From: Methylovulum psychrotolerans
Lineage (GTDB): Bacteria > Pseudomonadota > Gammaproteobacteria > Methylococcales > Methylomonadaceae
Direction of reading: 5' to 3'
DNA length: 64,000 bases
Assembly: GCF_002923755.1 (NCBI RefSeq)
Contig: NZ_PGFZ01000001.1
Location: forward strand, 1,129,176 to 1,193,175
Positions within the stretch are counted from its first letter, which is position 1, and each line of letters starts with the position of its first letter. Below the pieces are notes generated by a model. It did not search any database. It was not told where the DNA came from and saw nothing but the letters and a program-made list of their open reading frames with translations. Shown in pieces: positions 1-7,647 of the stretch. Position numbers and translations under genes: made by a program.

Positions 1-549
1 TTACGCGCCATTGAGCATATCCATCGCTTGGTCGACATCGGTGTGGACAGCCTAAAAATCGAAGGCCGCACCAAATCGCATTATTATGTCGCGCGTACCG
101 CACAGTCTTACCGCCAAGCCATTGACGATGCCCAGGCAGGCCGCCCGTTCCAACCGGAACTGATAGGCGTGTTAGAAAACCTGGCTAACCGGGGCTATAC
201 CGACGGCTTTTACCAACGCCACCACACCCACGAACAACAAAACTACATCAGTGGCTACTCAAAAAGCCACCAGCAACAGTTTTGCGGCGAAATCAGAGAC
301 TACGACCCAGCGACTGGGCTGGCGACTATTGATGTGAAAAACAAATTTTCAGTAGGGGATAAGCTGGAATTGATCTTGCCGGAAGGCAATCAGGATATTA
401 CTGTTGAACATATGGAGAACCTGCACGGGCAAGCCATGCACGAAGCTTCCGGCGGCGGTTACGAAGTCAAAATACCCTTGCCGACAGGGGCGAACGGCTA
501 TGGCTTATTAGCCCGTTATACCGACCAAACCGAGACGGTGGGCGAATAA
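1..549 (+). CDS. trhP: TrhP/YegQ-type U32 peptidase-family protein, 3' end only
   Basis: The gene enters from the left edge: frame 1 is open from base 1, so the TTG at 28 is only an internal codon. The segment DSLKIEGRTKSHYYVARTAQ is the hallmark of the C-terminal part of U32 peptidase-family proteins of the YegQ/TrhP type. These take part, with prephenate-derived chemistry, in 5-hydroxyuridine formation at tRNA wobble position 34. The later part (about residues 85-180) looks like the beta-rich C-terminal domain of the family. A strong hairpin follows 11 bases after the stop. Assignment to TrhP rather than another U32 paralogue rests on this motif and the overall similarity to E. coli YegQ from memory. 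The N-terminal half with the family catalytic region lies outside the window. Confidence 0.85.
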   Translation, partial: LRAIEHIHRLVDIGVDSLKIEGRTKSHYYVARTAQSYRQAIDDAQAGRPFQPELIGVLENLANRGYTDGFYQRHHTHEQQNYISGYSKSHQQQFCGEIRDYDPATGLATIDVKNKFSVGDKLELILPEGNQDITVEHMENLHGQAMHEASGGGYEVKIPLPTGANGYGLLARYTDQTETVGE

Positions 550-560
550 GGCAAAAGCCT

Positions 561-587
561 GGAGCGCGGGCAAGATGCCCGCGCTCC
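561..587 (+). terminator. Hairpin between convergent trhP and the polysaccharide locus
   Basis: Two perfect 11-base arms (561-571, GGAGCGCGGGC, and 577-587) enclose a 5-base loop. There is no long T run on the plus side; on the minus side the stem is followed after AGG by TTTTG. It sits between convergent genes and probably terminates both, though a stem without a clear U tract may instead be a dispersed palindrome. Confidence 0.55.
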
Positions 588-611
588 AAAAATACGGCTT
601 AGACGCGTCCC

Positions 612-2003
612 TTACAACACCTTACGGAACTTAAACTTGCGGGTATCCGGCTCCTGCCGCGTTTTGCCGCCGCCTTGGTCGCCGTCCCAAGTGCTTAAGC
701 GCAGATACGCATCCGACAGGCCGACAATAATAAAAAACAAGGTGCAGCTTTGGTTCATCATCGCCACGGTCGCCACGGCGATAAAATACATCAAAAAAAT
801 CGCCGATAACGAGAACGCCAAAGAACTGCCCCTAGGCTCGGTTATGGGCCGAGACATGCCGTGGATAATCAGGCGCACCATCATGCCCAGCATAATAACC
901 AGCAGCAACATTAAGGCAATCACGCCGTGGTTTAAATAGGTCAGCAAAAAATGGTTGTCGATGGACTCAAAGCCCGGCACTTCCGGCCATTTCATCAGTC
1001 CCCAGCCCCACCATAAGCGTTCGCTGGCAACATCCATGTACTCCGTCACCAGTTCATAACGGTAGGCGGCGGTTTCTTGGTTATCATCTTTGGCATTCTT
1101 ACGCCCGACCGACGCATAACTTAAAAACGCCAGCAGCAACGGCAAACCGATGAACACCATCACCGCAACCACCGCTGTCACCGCCGCCACCCGTTGCTTG
1201 GAGCGGCCAATGATGACAATCCCGGCCGCCACAATCCCCGCTAACCACTGGCCTTTGCCTAAGGTGGACAACACGCCGCCAAAAATCATCAGCGTAAAAA
1301 ACTGCCCCGGCTTGAGCTTGAACGCCTTCAACCATGTCAAATGCTTCATTTTCTCAGGCCACGCCTCCGACCACTGCAACCAACGTTGCAAACGGTAGCC
1401 GACCGCCATAATCACCCCATCCAGCAAACAATGCCCATAAGGCCCCGCCGCCCGCGCCAAACCAAACCGGAAGGTGGTAATCCAACCCAAGCCCTGTCCA
1501 GGAAAAAACATCCCCAGATAGGCTTGCCAGAGATTGAAACCAAACTTATTCTCGAACAAATTCAGCACAAACACGAACGACAAACACAGCACCACGCTTT
1601 TGGCGAAGTCATAGCGCAAATTAAACGGCTCAATCAGGCTTTTGGCGAAAATATACGGGAACATCACCGAAGTGAGTTCAAAAAACATCAGATTCTGCGC
1701 GTCGGCATAGCCGGAAGCGAGAAACTCGGAAAACGACACCGAAAAGGCGTAAAAACCGACCAGCAAATCGGTCAGGCTAAACTTATATCCCGGCGAGCCT
1801 TGCATGACAAACACCGCAAACAAGGCCACCGACGCGCTTTGGTTAAACGACGGGTCAGGCAAACCAGGGGTGATGGCGCGGTAATAGTCCGGCAACAGCA
1901 ATAAGGTCGGGATATACACCCAAATGAACGCCTTGGTCACCGATTGGTTTTGTGCCACATAATACGCCCACAGCCCCGGCAAATACGCGATATACGATAA
2001 CAT
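612..2003 (-). CDS. O-antigen ligase/polymerase-like integral membrane protein of the EPS locus
   Basis: 463 residues with about ten hydrophobic membrane segments. A large hydrophilic loop between the later segments contains YRYELVTEYMDVASERLWWG, the layout seen in Wzy/WaaL-type polymerases and ligases of polysaccharide pathways. The loop pattern (charged, tyrosine-rich, followed by GWG and an HNxxL-like 'DNHFLLTYLNHG' segment) is typical of these O-antigen ligase-family proteins, where the DNxxL motif is conserved. The ATG directly follows the stop of the acyltransferase (0-base gap), so the two are translationally coupled. It is the last gene of the minus-strand polysaccharide locus and would polymerise or transfer repeat units at the inner membrane. 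The exact substrate cannot be read from the sequence. Confidence 0.75.
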   Translation of the reverse strand: MLSYIAYLPGLWAYYVAQNQSVTKAFIWVYIPTLLLLPDYYRAITPGLPDPSFNQSASVALFAVFVMQGSPGYKFSLTDLLVGFYAFSVSFSEFLASGYADAQNLMFFELTSVMFPYIFAKSLIEPFNLRYDFAKSVVLCLSFVFVLNLFENKFGFNLWQAYLGMFFPGQGLGWITTFRFGLARAAGPYGHCLLDGVIMAVGYRLQRWLQWSEAWPEKMKHLTWLKAFKLKPGQFFTLMIFGGVLSTLGKGQWLAGIVAAGIVIIGRSKQRVAAVTAVVAVMVFIGLPLLLAFLSYASVGRKNAKDDNQETAAYRYELVTEYMDVASERLWWGWGLMKWPEVPGFESIDNHFLLTYLNHGVIALMLLLVIMLGMMVRLIIHGMSRPITEPRGSSLAFSLSAIFLMYFIAVATVAMMNQSCTLFFIIVGLSDAYLRLSTWDGDQGGGKTRQEPDTRKFKFRKVL

Positions 2004-2582
2004 TCAGGCCTTAATGACACGGGCAGGGATACCCACCGCCACCGCCCCGGCGGGGATGTCTTTGGTCACCACCGCATTCGCCCCAATCACCGCGCCCTCG
2101 CCTATCGTCACCCCGCCCAAAATCGTCACCCCCCGCCCTATCCAAGCATTGCGCCGCACCACAATCGGCTGACCGACATGGCCGCTATGGCGCATGGAAC
2201 CGTCACTGACAATACGGTGGTTGGCATCCCGCAAACTGGAATATTCGCCAATCATCACCCCGTCTTCCAAGGTGATGCCCGCAAACGCCACCAAATGCAC
2301 CCCCCGCGACAACACCACCTCATCGCCAATGGCAATCTGCCCGGCTTCCTGGGTTTCAAAATACAAATCGCGGTAAAGATAGAGGTTTTTGCCTAATACA
2401 ATGTTTTTGGTGCCGTGCAACTCAGGCGTGTTCAACACCACCACCGACGGGTGCAGCTTACCGTTTAAAGCACTGTTTAAACGCGCATTAGCCCACAAAC
2501 GGCTGCAAGCCTCCAGTTTATTGGTCAGCGCGGCGATAGGTTGCAGGGCTTTTACGAGGATTTTTTTTAATTGTTGGCTCAT
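2004..2582 (-). CDS. Left-handed beta-helix (hexapeptide) acyltransferase
   Basis: 192 residues. From about residue 75 the sequence falls into hexapeptide repeats ([LIV]-G-x4) such as IAIGDEVVLSRG, VMIGEYSS, AWIGRGVTILGGVTIGEGAVIGANAVVT. It ends with the usual AGAVAVGIPARVIK, diagnostic of CapG/WbbJ/LacA-type O-acetyltransferases. A catalytic-type His is present in 'DANHRI'. It probably acetylates a sugar of the exopolysaccharide in the cytoplasm using acetyl-CoA. The stop abuts the start of the O-antigen-ligase-like gene. Upstream lies an AT-rich insert rather than another EPS gene, so this two-gene tail has been separated from the rest of the locus. Family assignment is secure, acceptor unknown. 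Confidence 0.85.
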   Translation of the reverse strand: MSQQLKKILVKALQPIAALTNKLEACSRLWANARLNSALNGKLHPSVVVLNTPELHGTKNIVLGKNLYLYRDLYFETQEAGQIAIGDEVVLSRGVHLVAFAGITLEDGVMIGEYSSLRDANHRIVSDGSMRHSGHVGQPIVVRRNAWIGRGVTILGGVTIGEGAVIGANAVVTKDIPAGAVAVGIPARVIKA

Positions 2583-2636
2583 GAGGGCTTTTTAGAGTGA
2601 GATTTGAAAGCCATACAGATAGGCAAATAATATTAC

Positions 2637-2975
2637 TTAACCGCTCGGCATGGTTTTAATTAATTCGATAATTAGTTGATATATAAAATTACCAATAACC
2701 CCGCATAGTGCCGAAAAAAAAGTAAGTATAATAGAGTAAAACTGCGTTTTATTTTTACTGTCTATATATTGCTGATATTCAGATTCAGACCTTCGACTAA
2801 TTAAAATAAAACTTTGAACTTGATAGAATGAAATGGCTTTTTTAAGGTAAATGGGTATACACACTGCTAAAGCAAGCATAGAAAAAGCCATAAATAAAAT
2901 TGTATTCTTTAATGAATACAATCTACTATCATCAGAAATATCAATTAGTATTGTTTTAAGATCGGGATTGCGCAC
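2637..2975 (-). CDS. C-terminal membrane part of a frameshifted gene (see next entry)
   Basis: 112 residues read from a GTG, with two hydrophobic helices (about residues 25-44 and 80-103). The reading frame is open well upstream of the GTG (through SVLNLKSDFLKKNVNDIV) and overlaps the end of the neighbouring ORF. It is therefore best read as the C-terminal part of that gene, separated by a single-base change in a run of six T. No recognised domain. Lower GC than the polysaccharide genes, as in the rest of this insert. If the frameshift is real, this fragment is probably not made as a separate protein. Confidence 0.5.
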   Translation of the reverse strand: MRNPDLKTILIDISDDSRLYSLKNTILFMAFSMLALAVCIPIYLKKAISFYQVQSFILISRRSESEYQQYIDSKNKTQFYSIILTFFSALCGVIGNFIYQLIIELIKTMPSG

Positions 2976-3016
2976 TATATCATTGACATTCTTTTTTAAA
3001 AAATCACTTTTAAGAT

Positions 3017-3802
3017 TTAAAACCGAAAAAATGCAATATCTTTTTCAATAAAACTTGCTGTATCATTTTCAACAAGGCCATTCCCTTTACTATAAAAAGA
3101 GATCAGCTTATACAAATCATTGTTTTTTTTATCTGTCGTATAATTCGACATAGACACATCATTCATAATCACAAGAGAGATAAGAACAATAAAACACATA
3201 ATATAAAACCCACCGACCCTGGCAATTTCCATGCACGATTTTATAAAATTAAATTTCTTTGTTTGTTTTATAGATAATTCCGCAATTTTATCCTTAAATA
3301 GATTCAATACTTCCACCCCCCACGCTTGATTAGTATGCTCAATAACTAACAAAACTTCGCCATTACCATAATTATCAGAATTATTGCCCTTAATAAAGGA
3401 AAGCTGTACACGTTGATTTTCAATAGTGTCTGATTTTGGATATTTGATAATTATATTCCACGACATCGTGACATCAGATGGGATAACATCTCGTGTTTCA
3501 AGAAATTTATTTAGTGACTCTATACCCGAAATTTCTCTTGAAGTGCTATCATTATAAGATATATTCACTGAAAAATGGTCTATATAAACATGATGTTCTT
3601 TCGCTATTTTTGAATCTAGTAAATAGTAAAATTGTTCTATGTCATTTTGCCTTATCAAAAAAGCGGTTTTTTTAAGGTGATAAGTTAGCTTTTCTTTTTT
3701 TCCAAGAAAATTCAGTATCATATCGGCAAACTTTTGTTCGCTTAATATTACGGATAGCTCACTATTTTTATTGCCTTCTGCATAATTAATTACATCTACC
3801 AT
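3017..3802 (-). CDS. Unrecognised protein with C-terminal membrane helix, probably frameshifted
   Basis: 261 residues. About 190 residues are soluble and mixed in character (a segment IESLNKFLETRDV precedes a beta-rich stretch). A single membrane helix (VGGFYIMCFIVLISLVIM) then follows near residue 200. The frame ends at FIEKDIAFFRF* just after a run of six T on the minus strand. One extra T would continue into the frame of the 112-residue ORF and give one protein of about 390 residues with three C-terminal helices. That layout, a soluble sensor-like front and a small membrane domain at the back, resembles membrane effectors of signalling or defence systems, but I recognise no family. It lies in an AT-rich stretch together with a nucleotide-cyclase-like gene. 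Confidence 0.6.
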   Translation of the reverse strand: MVDVINYAEGNKNSELSVILSEQKFADMILNFLGKKEKLTYHLKKTAFLIRQNDIEQFYYLLDSKIAKEHHVYIDHFSVNISYNDSTSREISGIESLNKFLETRDVIPSDVTMSWNIIIKYPKSDTIENQRVQLSFIKGNNSDNYGNGEVLLVIEHTNQAWGVEVLNLFKDKIAELSIKQTKKFNFIKSCMEIARVGGFYIMCFIVLISLVIMNDVSMSNYTTDKKNNDLYKLISFYSKGNGLVENDTASFIEKDIAFFRF

Positions 3803-3930
3803 GGGTTTTATTAGGAGTTAAATTGAGTTAAAGGATAATTTAACATAGATTTAGCCCCCTTTGTTCAGGTAATTGCTACGCTAATACGGTATGAATCCAA
3901 AAGGTACAAAACATACAACAAAAATCAATT

Positions 3931-4128
3931 TCAGGCATTCCGCTCTTCCCTAGAAAGCATAACAATATAATCTACATCGGCAATTAAAAAAGTAGGTTTA
4001 CGCTTTTCCGTTATTGCCTCAACGTCATCCAATGGTTTAATAATCAATTCAATATCACGATGCTGAAATTCCACGGGGTTGGGGATGAATTCAGGCGCGT
4101 CAAAGATGACTTTGCGTACGGATTGCAT
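3931..4128 (-). CDS. Small orphan protein, antitoxin-like (unassigned)
   Basis: 65 residues. The front part (VRKVIFDAPEFI...QHRDIELIIKPLDD) resembles short proteins of the kind annotated as orphan antitoxins, with an N-terminal strand, 'P.EF..R.IE.II.PL' and an acidic linker. The end (FLIADVDYIVMLSREERNA) is not recognised. A possible ribosome site (AGGAGT, 5 bases upstream of ATG) supports translation. No toxin-like gene follows: the next gene on the strand is the 261-residue membrane protein 129 bases downstream. Could be the remnant of a toxin-antitoxin pair; function unknown. Confidence 0.5.
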   Translation of the reverse strand: MQSVRKVIFDAPEFIPNPVEFQHRDIELIIKPLDDVEAITEKRKPTFLIADVDYIVMLSREERNA

Positions 4129-4150
4129 GACTTTACTCCTAAATTATTGT

Positions 4151-4432
4151 GGCTCTATATAGGGTTTAGGCTCTTTTGCTAAAACTGTACGGTACGGTAA
4201 GCTATTAATAAGCATGGCAACCTTAAATCCGGCAGATTGCCGGAATCCAGATGCCATGGATGGCATTTGTTCCACAACGAACTTTTAAAATAGTCGAACT
4301 TCTATTTTTTGGCGTAATTGTAACTGTTCACATCCCTGTAAACTGGATTCCGGAAATCTGCCGGAATGACGAGTATTTTGAAGGTCGTTATGTTGATTAA
4401 TAGACAAAAGACGCTGAACCCTATATAGAGCC
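4151..4432. mobile_element. MITE-like element with perfect 16-base terminal inverted repeats and nested inverted repeat
   Basis: The ends are perfect inverted repeats of 16 bases: GGCTCTATATAGGGTT at 4151-4166 and its reverse complement at 4417-4432. Similarity continues to about 30 bases with mismatches. Inside is a second inverted pair of 22 bases with one mismatch (4229-4250, CCGGCAGATTGCCGGAATCC..., and 4343-4364). No ORF is carried. A diverged second copy is recognisable at about 14926-15114, which shares the terminal pattern and an internal AATAAGCATGGC block. No target-site duplication is obvious. This is the signature of a non-autonomous transposable element; the mobilising transposase is not in the window. 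Confidence 0.7.
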
Positions 4433-4526
4433 TACATTTTATTGTAAAGATACGGGCATCGAAAACATTGTATTCAACAACCCTATAATAGAAATCATGT
4501 ATGAAAAAAGAATATTTGGCATAAAA

Positions 4527-5354
4527 CTAAAGGTTTTGAAGTCTTTTACAATACTGGTTTATTAAATGACCATTAATGTTGCTTGTAATAAGAGGATGCC
4601 TACAAAGCATTATAAGATAATCAACAACCCATTTATACTTTGGATAAATTTGAGTATCTGTGTAAATGGATTTTTCTATATTTTCAACTATCGCCCCTAA
4701 CTTATTCTCATCTTGAAATGCGTAACTCAAATAGTTTATAAATAACGCCACATCTTTATTTAGACCTTCTATTGGTTGTCCAACCCCCGTCCAGTCAAAC
4801 AAAATATCTCGTTCTTGCAGATTATATTCTGAATTGGAAAGACCATGATTGTTAATTGTATTTATCAGCTCTCCTGCACTTTTAAACTTAAGCGCACTTA
4901 TTAGCTTATTATCTAATATCACCCTAGGATTTATCGCTAACCTTTCCTCTAAGAGATAGGCATTAATATAGGCAGGCCCTACAACTTGACTCTTTTCAGC
5001 ATTAAAATATGCTTTTCCTGAGGATATTGCACCTCTTAACCAAATGTTCTTTTCAGCCAATTTGAATTGTATTTTTTGTATAGCTATGCAAAGTTGCCTT
5101 AAGTTATTAAGGTTTTGACTATCATTAATATCCATTGGTATAGCAATGATAACTGAGTCACTAATTGTAATTGTAGCTATTTCTTTTTTTAATTCAAAAC
5201 GGCGAATACCATAAGTAACCTCTTCAATAAGCTGAAAATATTCGCTTATTTTTTTCTTATCTTTTGGCGCCTTACTCATCACCAATTCTTTGAATCCTAA
5301 TACATCAAGAAAAGCTACAAAATAATCAGAATACGGAACATTATCGCTAATCAT
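4527..5354 (-). CDS. Class III nucleotide cyclase-like protein
   Basis: 275 residues, no signal or membrane segment. The order of motifs matches a class III adenylate/guanylate cyclase homology domain. FVAFLDVLGF carries the first metal-binding Asp (D17). ITISDSVIIAI carries the second Asp (D66). LRGAISSGKAYF stands for the usual 'RIGIHTG' strand, and VVGPAYINAYLLEERLAINPRVILD for 'GPAVNLAARLE...P..ILV'. Both metal Asp are present, so it may be active. Its single domain resembles stand-alone cyclases of the Pycsar anti-phage family, but base specificity cannot be read from this sequence. It sits in an AT-rich island within the EPS locus, with a membrane-protein gene 725 bases downstream beyond the MITE and the 65-residue orphan. 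Other cyclase-fold proteins of unknown role share this pattern. Confidence 0.6.
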   Translation of the reverse strand: MISDNVPYSDYFVAFLDVLGFKELVMSKAPKDKKKISEYFQLIEEVTYGIRRFELKKEIATITISDSVIIAIPMDINDSQNLNNLRQLCIAIQKIQFKLAEKNIWLRGAISSGKAYFNAEKSQVVGPAYINAYLLEERLAINPRVILDNKLISALKFKSAGELINTINNHGLSNSEYNLQERDILFDWTGVGQPIEGLNKDVALFINYLSYAFQDENKLGAIVENIEKSIYTDTQIYPKYKWVVDYLIMLCRHPLITSNINGHLINQYCKRLQNL

Positions 5355-5445
5355 TTGAAATCCAATAGTAATTTATATCAAAAAAATCACACCAATCTTA
5401 CACCTACAATTATGCCATTAATAATGTAAAACCTTGTTCAAAATA

Positions 5446-6447
5446 TCACTTATACTCAATCAACCCCTGCCGCCGATTTCTCAAGCGGTTATACCAATAA
5501 CCCATCTGCCCTAAAGCAATCGGGATTTGTTGCAGATGCGAATGTAGCCCATACAACAATAAGGTCACGGGTTGGCGGCATTTCCAGCGGGCTTTGTAAG
5601 CCGAACGCACAATCAAAAACAGATAGGCCAGCAGCAAGCCCAGTAACGGCAACACATCGCCCATCAGCACGGCTAAGGCAAGGGCGGCAATGGGCATAGC
5701 CAGTAAAACCCCGGCGTGGATGGCGTTGCGTTTGCATTCGCTGACCCAGAGCGGGAAGTCGGTGTTTTTCAGGCGTTGCGATACTTCCGCATACGCATGG
5801 CCTGCGCGTAGGGCGCGTTTCCAATAGGCTTGCCAGCGGCCCATCGCCAAATCGTGGTCTGTCATGGGCTGGTCGATGTGCAGGATGCTGTGGCCTAAGG
5901 CGCGGATGCGTTGGCACAGTTCCGGCTCTTCTCCGGCGATTAAGTCTTCACTAAAGCCATCGGTCGCCACTAAGACCGAGCGGCGCATCAAGGCATCGCC
6001 GCCGCAAAAATCCGTGATGCCGGGGGCGTAGATCCAATCCAAATCCAAGACCCGATTATAGAGCGTCCGTTCGGGATAACGTTCACGGCGATGGCCCCAC
6101 ACGACGGCGACTTCGGGCTGTTCTGCCAAGGCTTTGAGCGCGGCGGGCAAAAAGTCGGGGTGCAAACGGGTGTCGCCGTCTAAGAATAACACCAGCGGCG
6201 CACTAGCCGCCCGCCACCCGGCATTACGGCCTATCGCCGCGCAAGGCCGGGCGGGGACGACGCGCAAGACTTTTGCGCCGTAGCTGGCCGCCAATTCGGG
6301 GCTACCGTCTTGAGAATTGGAATCGGCATAAATCACTTCAATAGGGCCGCCGATAGGGCTAATGGTTTGGATGGAGGCCAAACATTCGGCCAGACGCTGG
6401 CCTTCGTTGCGGCCTATGACCACGACGGACACGCTAGGGGCATTCAT
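5446..6447 (-). CDS. Family 2 glycosyltransferase with C-terminal membrane segments
   Basis: 333 residues. The GT-A fold start VSVVVIGRNEGQRLAECLASI, the nucleotide-sugar motif YADSNSQDGS and the metal motif LFLDGDTRL (DxD-like) define a GT2 enzyme. FCGGDALMRR and 'EEPELCQRIRALGH' are the acceptor-side motifs. Two or three hydrophobic segments near residues 240-285 anchor it to the inner membrane. Its ATG overlaps the stop of the GT4 gene by four bases (ATGA), so the pair is translationally coupled. It would add a sugar during exopolysaccharide repeat-unit or glucan assembly on the cytoplasmic face. Sugar specificity is not readable. The gene ends next to the AT-rich insert. Confidence 0.87.
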   Translation of the reverse strand: MNAPSVSVVVIGRNEGQRLAECLASIQTISPIGGPIEVIYADSNSQDGSPELAASYGAKVLRVVPARPCAAIGRNAGWRAASAPLVLFLDGDTRLHPDFLPAALKALAEQPEVAVVWGHRRERYPERTLYNRVLDLDWIYAPGITDFCGGDALMRRSVLVATDGFSEDLIAGEEPELCQRIRALGHSILHIDQPMTDHDLAMGRWQAYWKRALRAGHAYAEVSQRLKNTDFPLWVSECKRNAIHAGVLLAMPIAALALAVLMGDVLPLLGLLLAYLFLIVRSAYKARWKCRQPVTLLLYGLHSHLQQIPIALGQMGYWYNRLRNRRQGLIEYK

Positions 6448-7523
6448 AGCATCACCTTGGCAAATTGTTCACGGTAAGCCTGTAAACGCGCTTGGCTGGA
6501 ATACTGTTGCCACAGGCGTTGTTCGGCGTTGTCAGCCATCCGGTTTAATTGTTCGGCAGTGGCGGCTTGCAGAAGGTTAAGCTGCCGGGCTAAGTCCTGC
6601 GGGTCATTGGCTGTAAAATGCAGCCCTGCCACGCCTTCATCCGCCAAGTTGTAGGTTGGGATTAGGCTGGCCGCGCCGCCTTGATCGGGCAATAATACGA
6701 GGACTTTCGCCGCCATCGCCTCTAAAATGGCCAAACCGAACGGTTCGACCGGACAGCAATGCAGTAATAAATCACTGGTGGCTAATTCTTCGGCGACCTG
6801 CTCGCTAAAACCGACAAAGGTGACGTTTGGATACGCGCGGGCGCGTTCGCGTAAGGTATCCAAATCCCAACCCGTACCGAGGATACGGATAGTTAACCGC
6901 TGTAAGGACGGGGCAATATCCAATGCGTCCAATAACACATCAAGCCGTTTGATGGGATCGACCCGCGACACCACCAGCACGTTGCGGATACCGGCAAGGT
7001 TAAACCGGGGCCGTTGCAAGGTGGTGGCGATTTGCGCATCGGGCAGAAAATTTTCTAAGACCTGAATTTGCGCAGGCCGGACACCGTGCGCCAGCAAGCG
7101 CTCACGGACAAACTCGGACACGGCGACCAAAGTGACAGGCAGGAAATTTAACAGCTTTTTTCTGCCGTAACTGAGCCGTTCATCCGTACCGCCATGCACC
7201 AAGTGCAAATGGACATTAGGTAGCCGAAAGCGGAGGTTTAACAGCAAGAAAATCAGCGAATGCGACACGCCTGTGGCGCAAATGGCTATGCGGGTGCGGC
7301 CACGCAAAAAGCCCGGCAGTTGCTTAAGCAAATCGAGGCTGCCGTTAAAAACATGGGTGGCGATGCCCGCCGCTTGCGCGGCGACATGAACGGGACCGGG
7401 CGGAGCGAACAAGACGGGCTGCAACTGATCGCGCAATCCCTCCAAGGTGACCAAAGCCATGCGCTCGGTACCGTATAAGTTGCCGCTGTGTAACAGATAC
7501 AGCAGCTGTGTGGGTTGCGCCAT
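6444..7523 (-). CDS. Family 4 (group 1) glycosyltransferase
   Basis: 359 residues with the GT-B layout. The N-terminal domain starts LLYLLHSGNLYGTERM. The C-terminal domain has NVLVVSRVDPIKRLDVLLDAL, LTIRILGTGWDLDTLRERA, NVTFVGFSEQVAEELATSDLLLHCCPVEPFGLAILEAMA. The last segment holds the E-x7-E type motif (EPFGLAILE) typical of retaining GT4 enzymes. It is cytoplasmic and probably peripheral. It lies between the copolymerase gene (124-base gap) and the GT2 gene (4-base overlap), so it belongs to the same polysaccharide assembly line. A putative ribosome site (AGGAGAAC) precedes the ATG. Donor and acceptor unknown. Confidence 0.88.
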   Translation of the reverse strand: MAQPTQLLYLLHSGNLYGTERMALVTLEGLRDQLQPVLFAPPGPVHVAAQAAGIATHVFNGSLDLLKQLPGFLRGRTRIAICATGVSHSLIFLLLNLRFRLPNVHLHLVHGGTDERLSYGRKKLLNFLPVTLVAVSEFVRERLLAHGVRPAQIQVLENFLPDAQIATTLQRPRFNLAGIRNVLVVSRVDPIKRLDVLLDALDIAPSLQRLTIRILGTGWDLDTLRERARAYPNVTFVGFSEQVAEELATSDLLLHCCPVEPFGLAILEAMAAKVLVLLPDQGGAASLIPTYNLADEGVAGLHFTANDPQDLARQLNLLQAATAEQLNRMADNAEQRLWQQYSSQARLQAYREQFAKVML

Positions 7524-7647
7524 CGTTGTTCTCCTGAAAGCAATTGTTATTGTTCTGGCCTAAAAATAGGTTTTCTTAGGCCTTTATGTTTTGCTGTTGG
7601 GTAAAACGCGTTCTATCAGAGCTAGGTATCTTTAGCGTGCCAGCCCC

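Noticed and set aside
1341-1904. 187-codon plus-strand ORF opposite the O-antigen-ligase-like gene
   Set aside because: Shadow frame of a clear membrane-protein gene; composition (His/Gln/Arg rich) is typical of antisense of hydrophobic coding sequence, with no ribosome site.
5489-5917. 142-codon minus-strand ORF within the GT2 gene
   Set aside because: Out-of-frame overlap of a clear glycosyltransferase, Arg/Pro-rich shadow.
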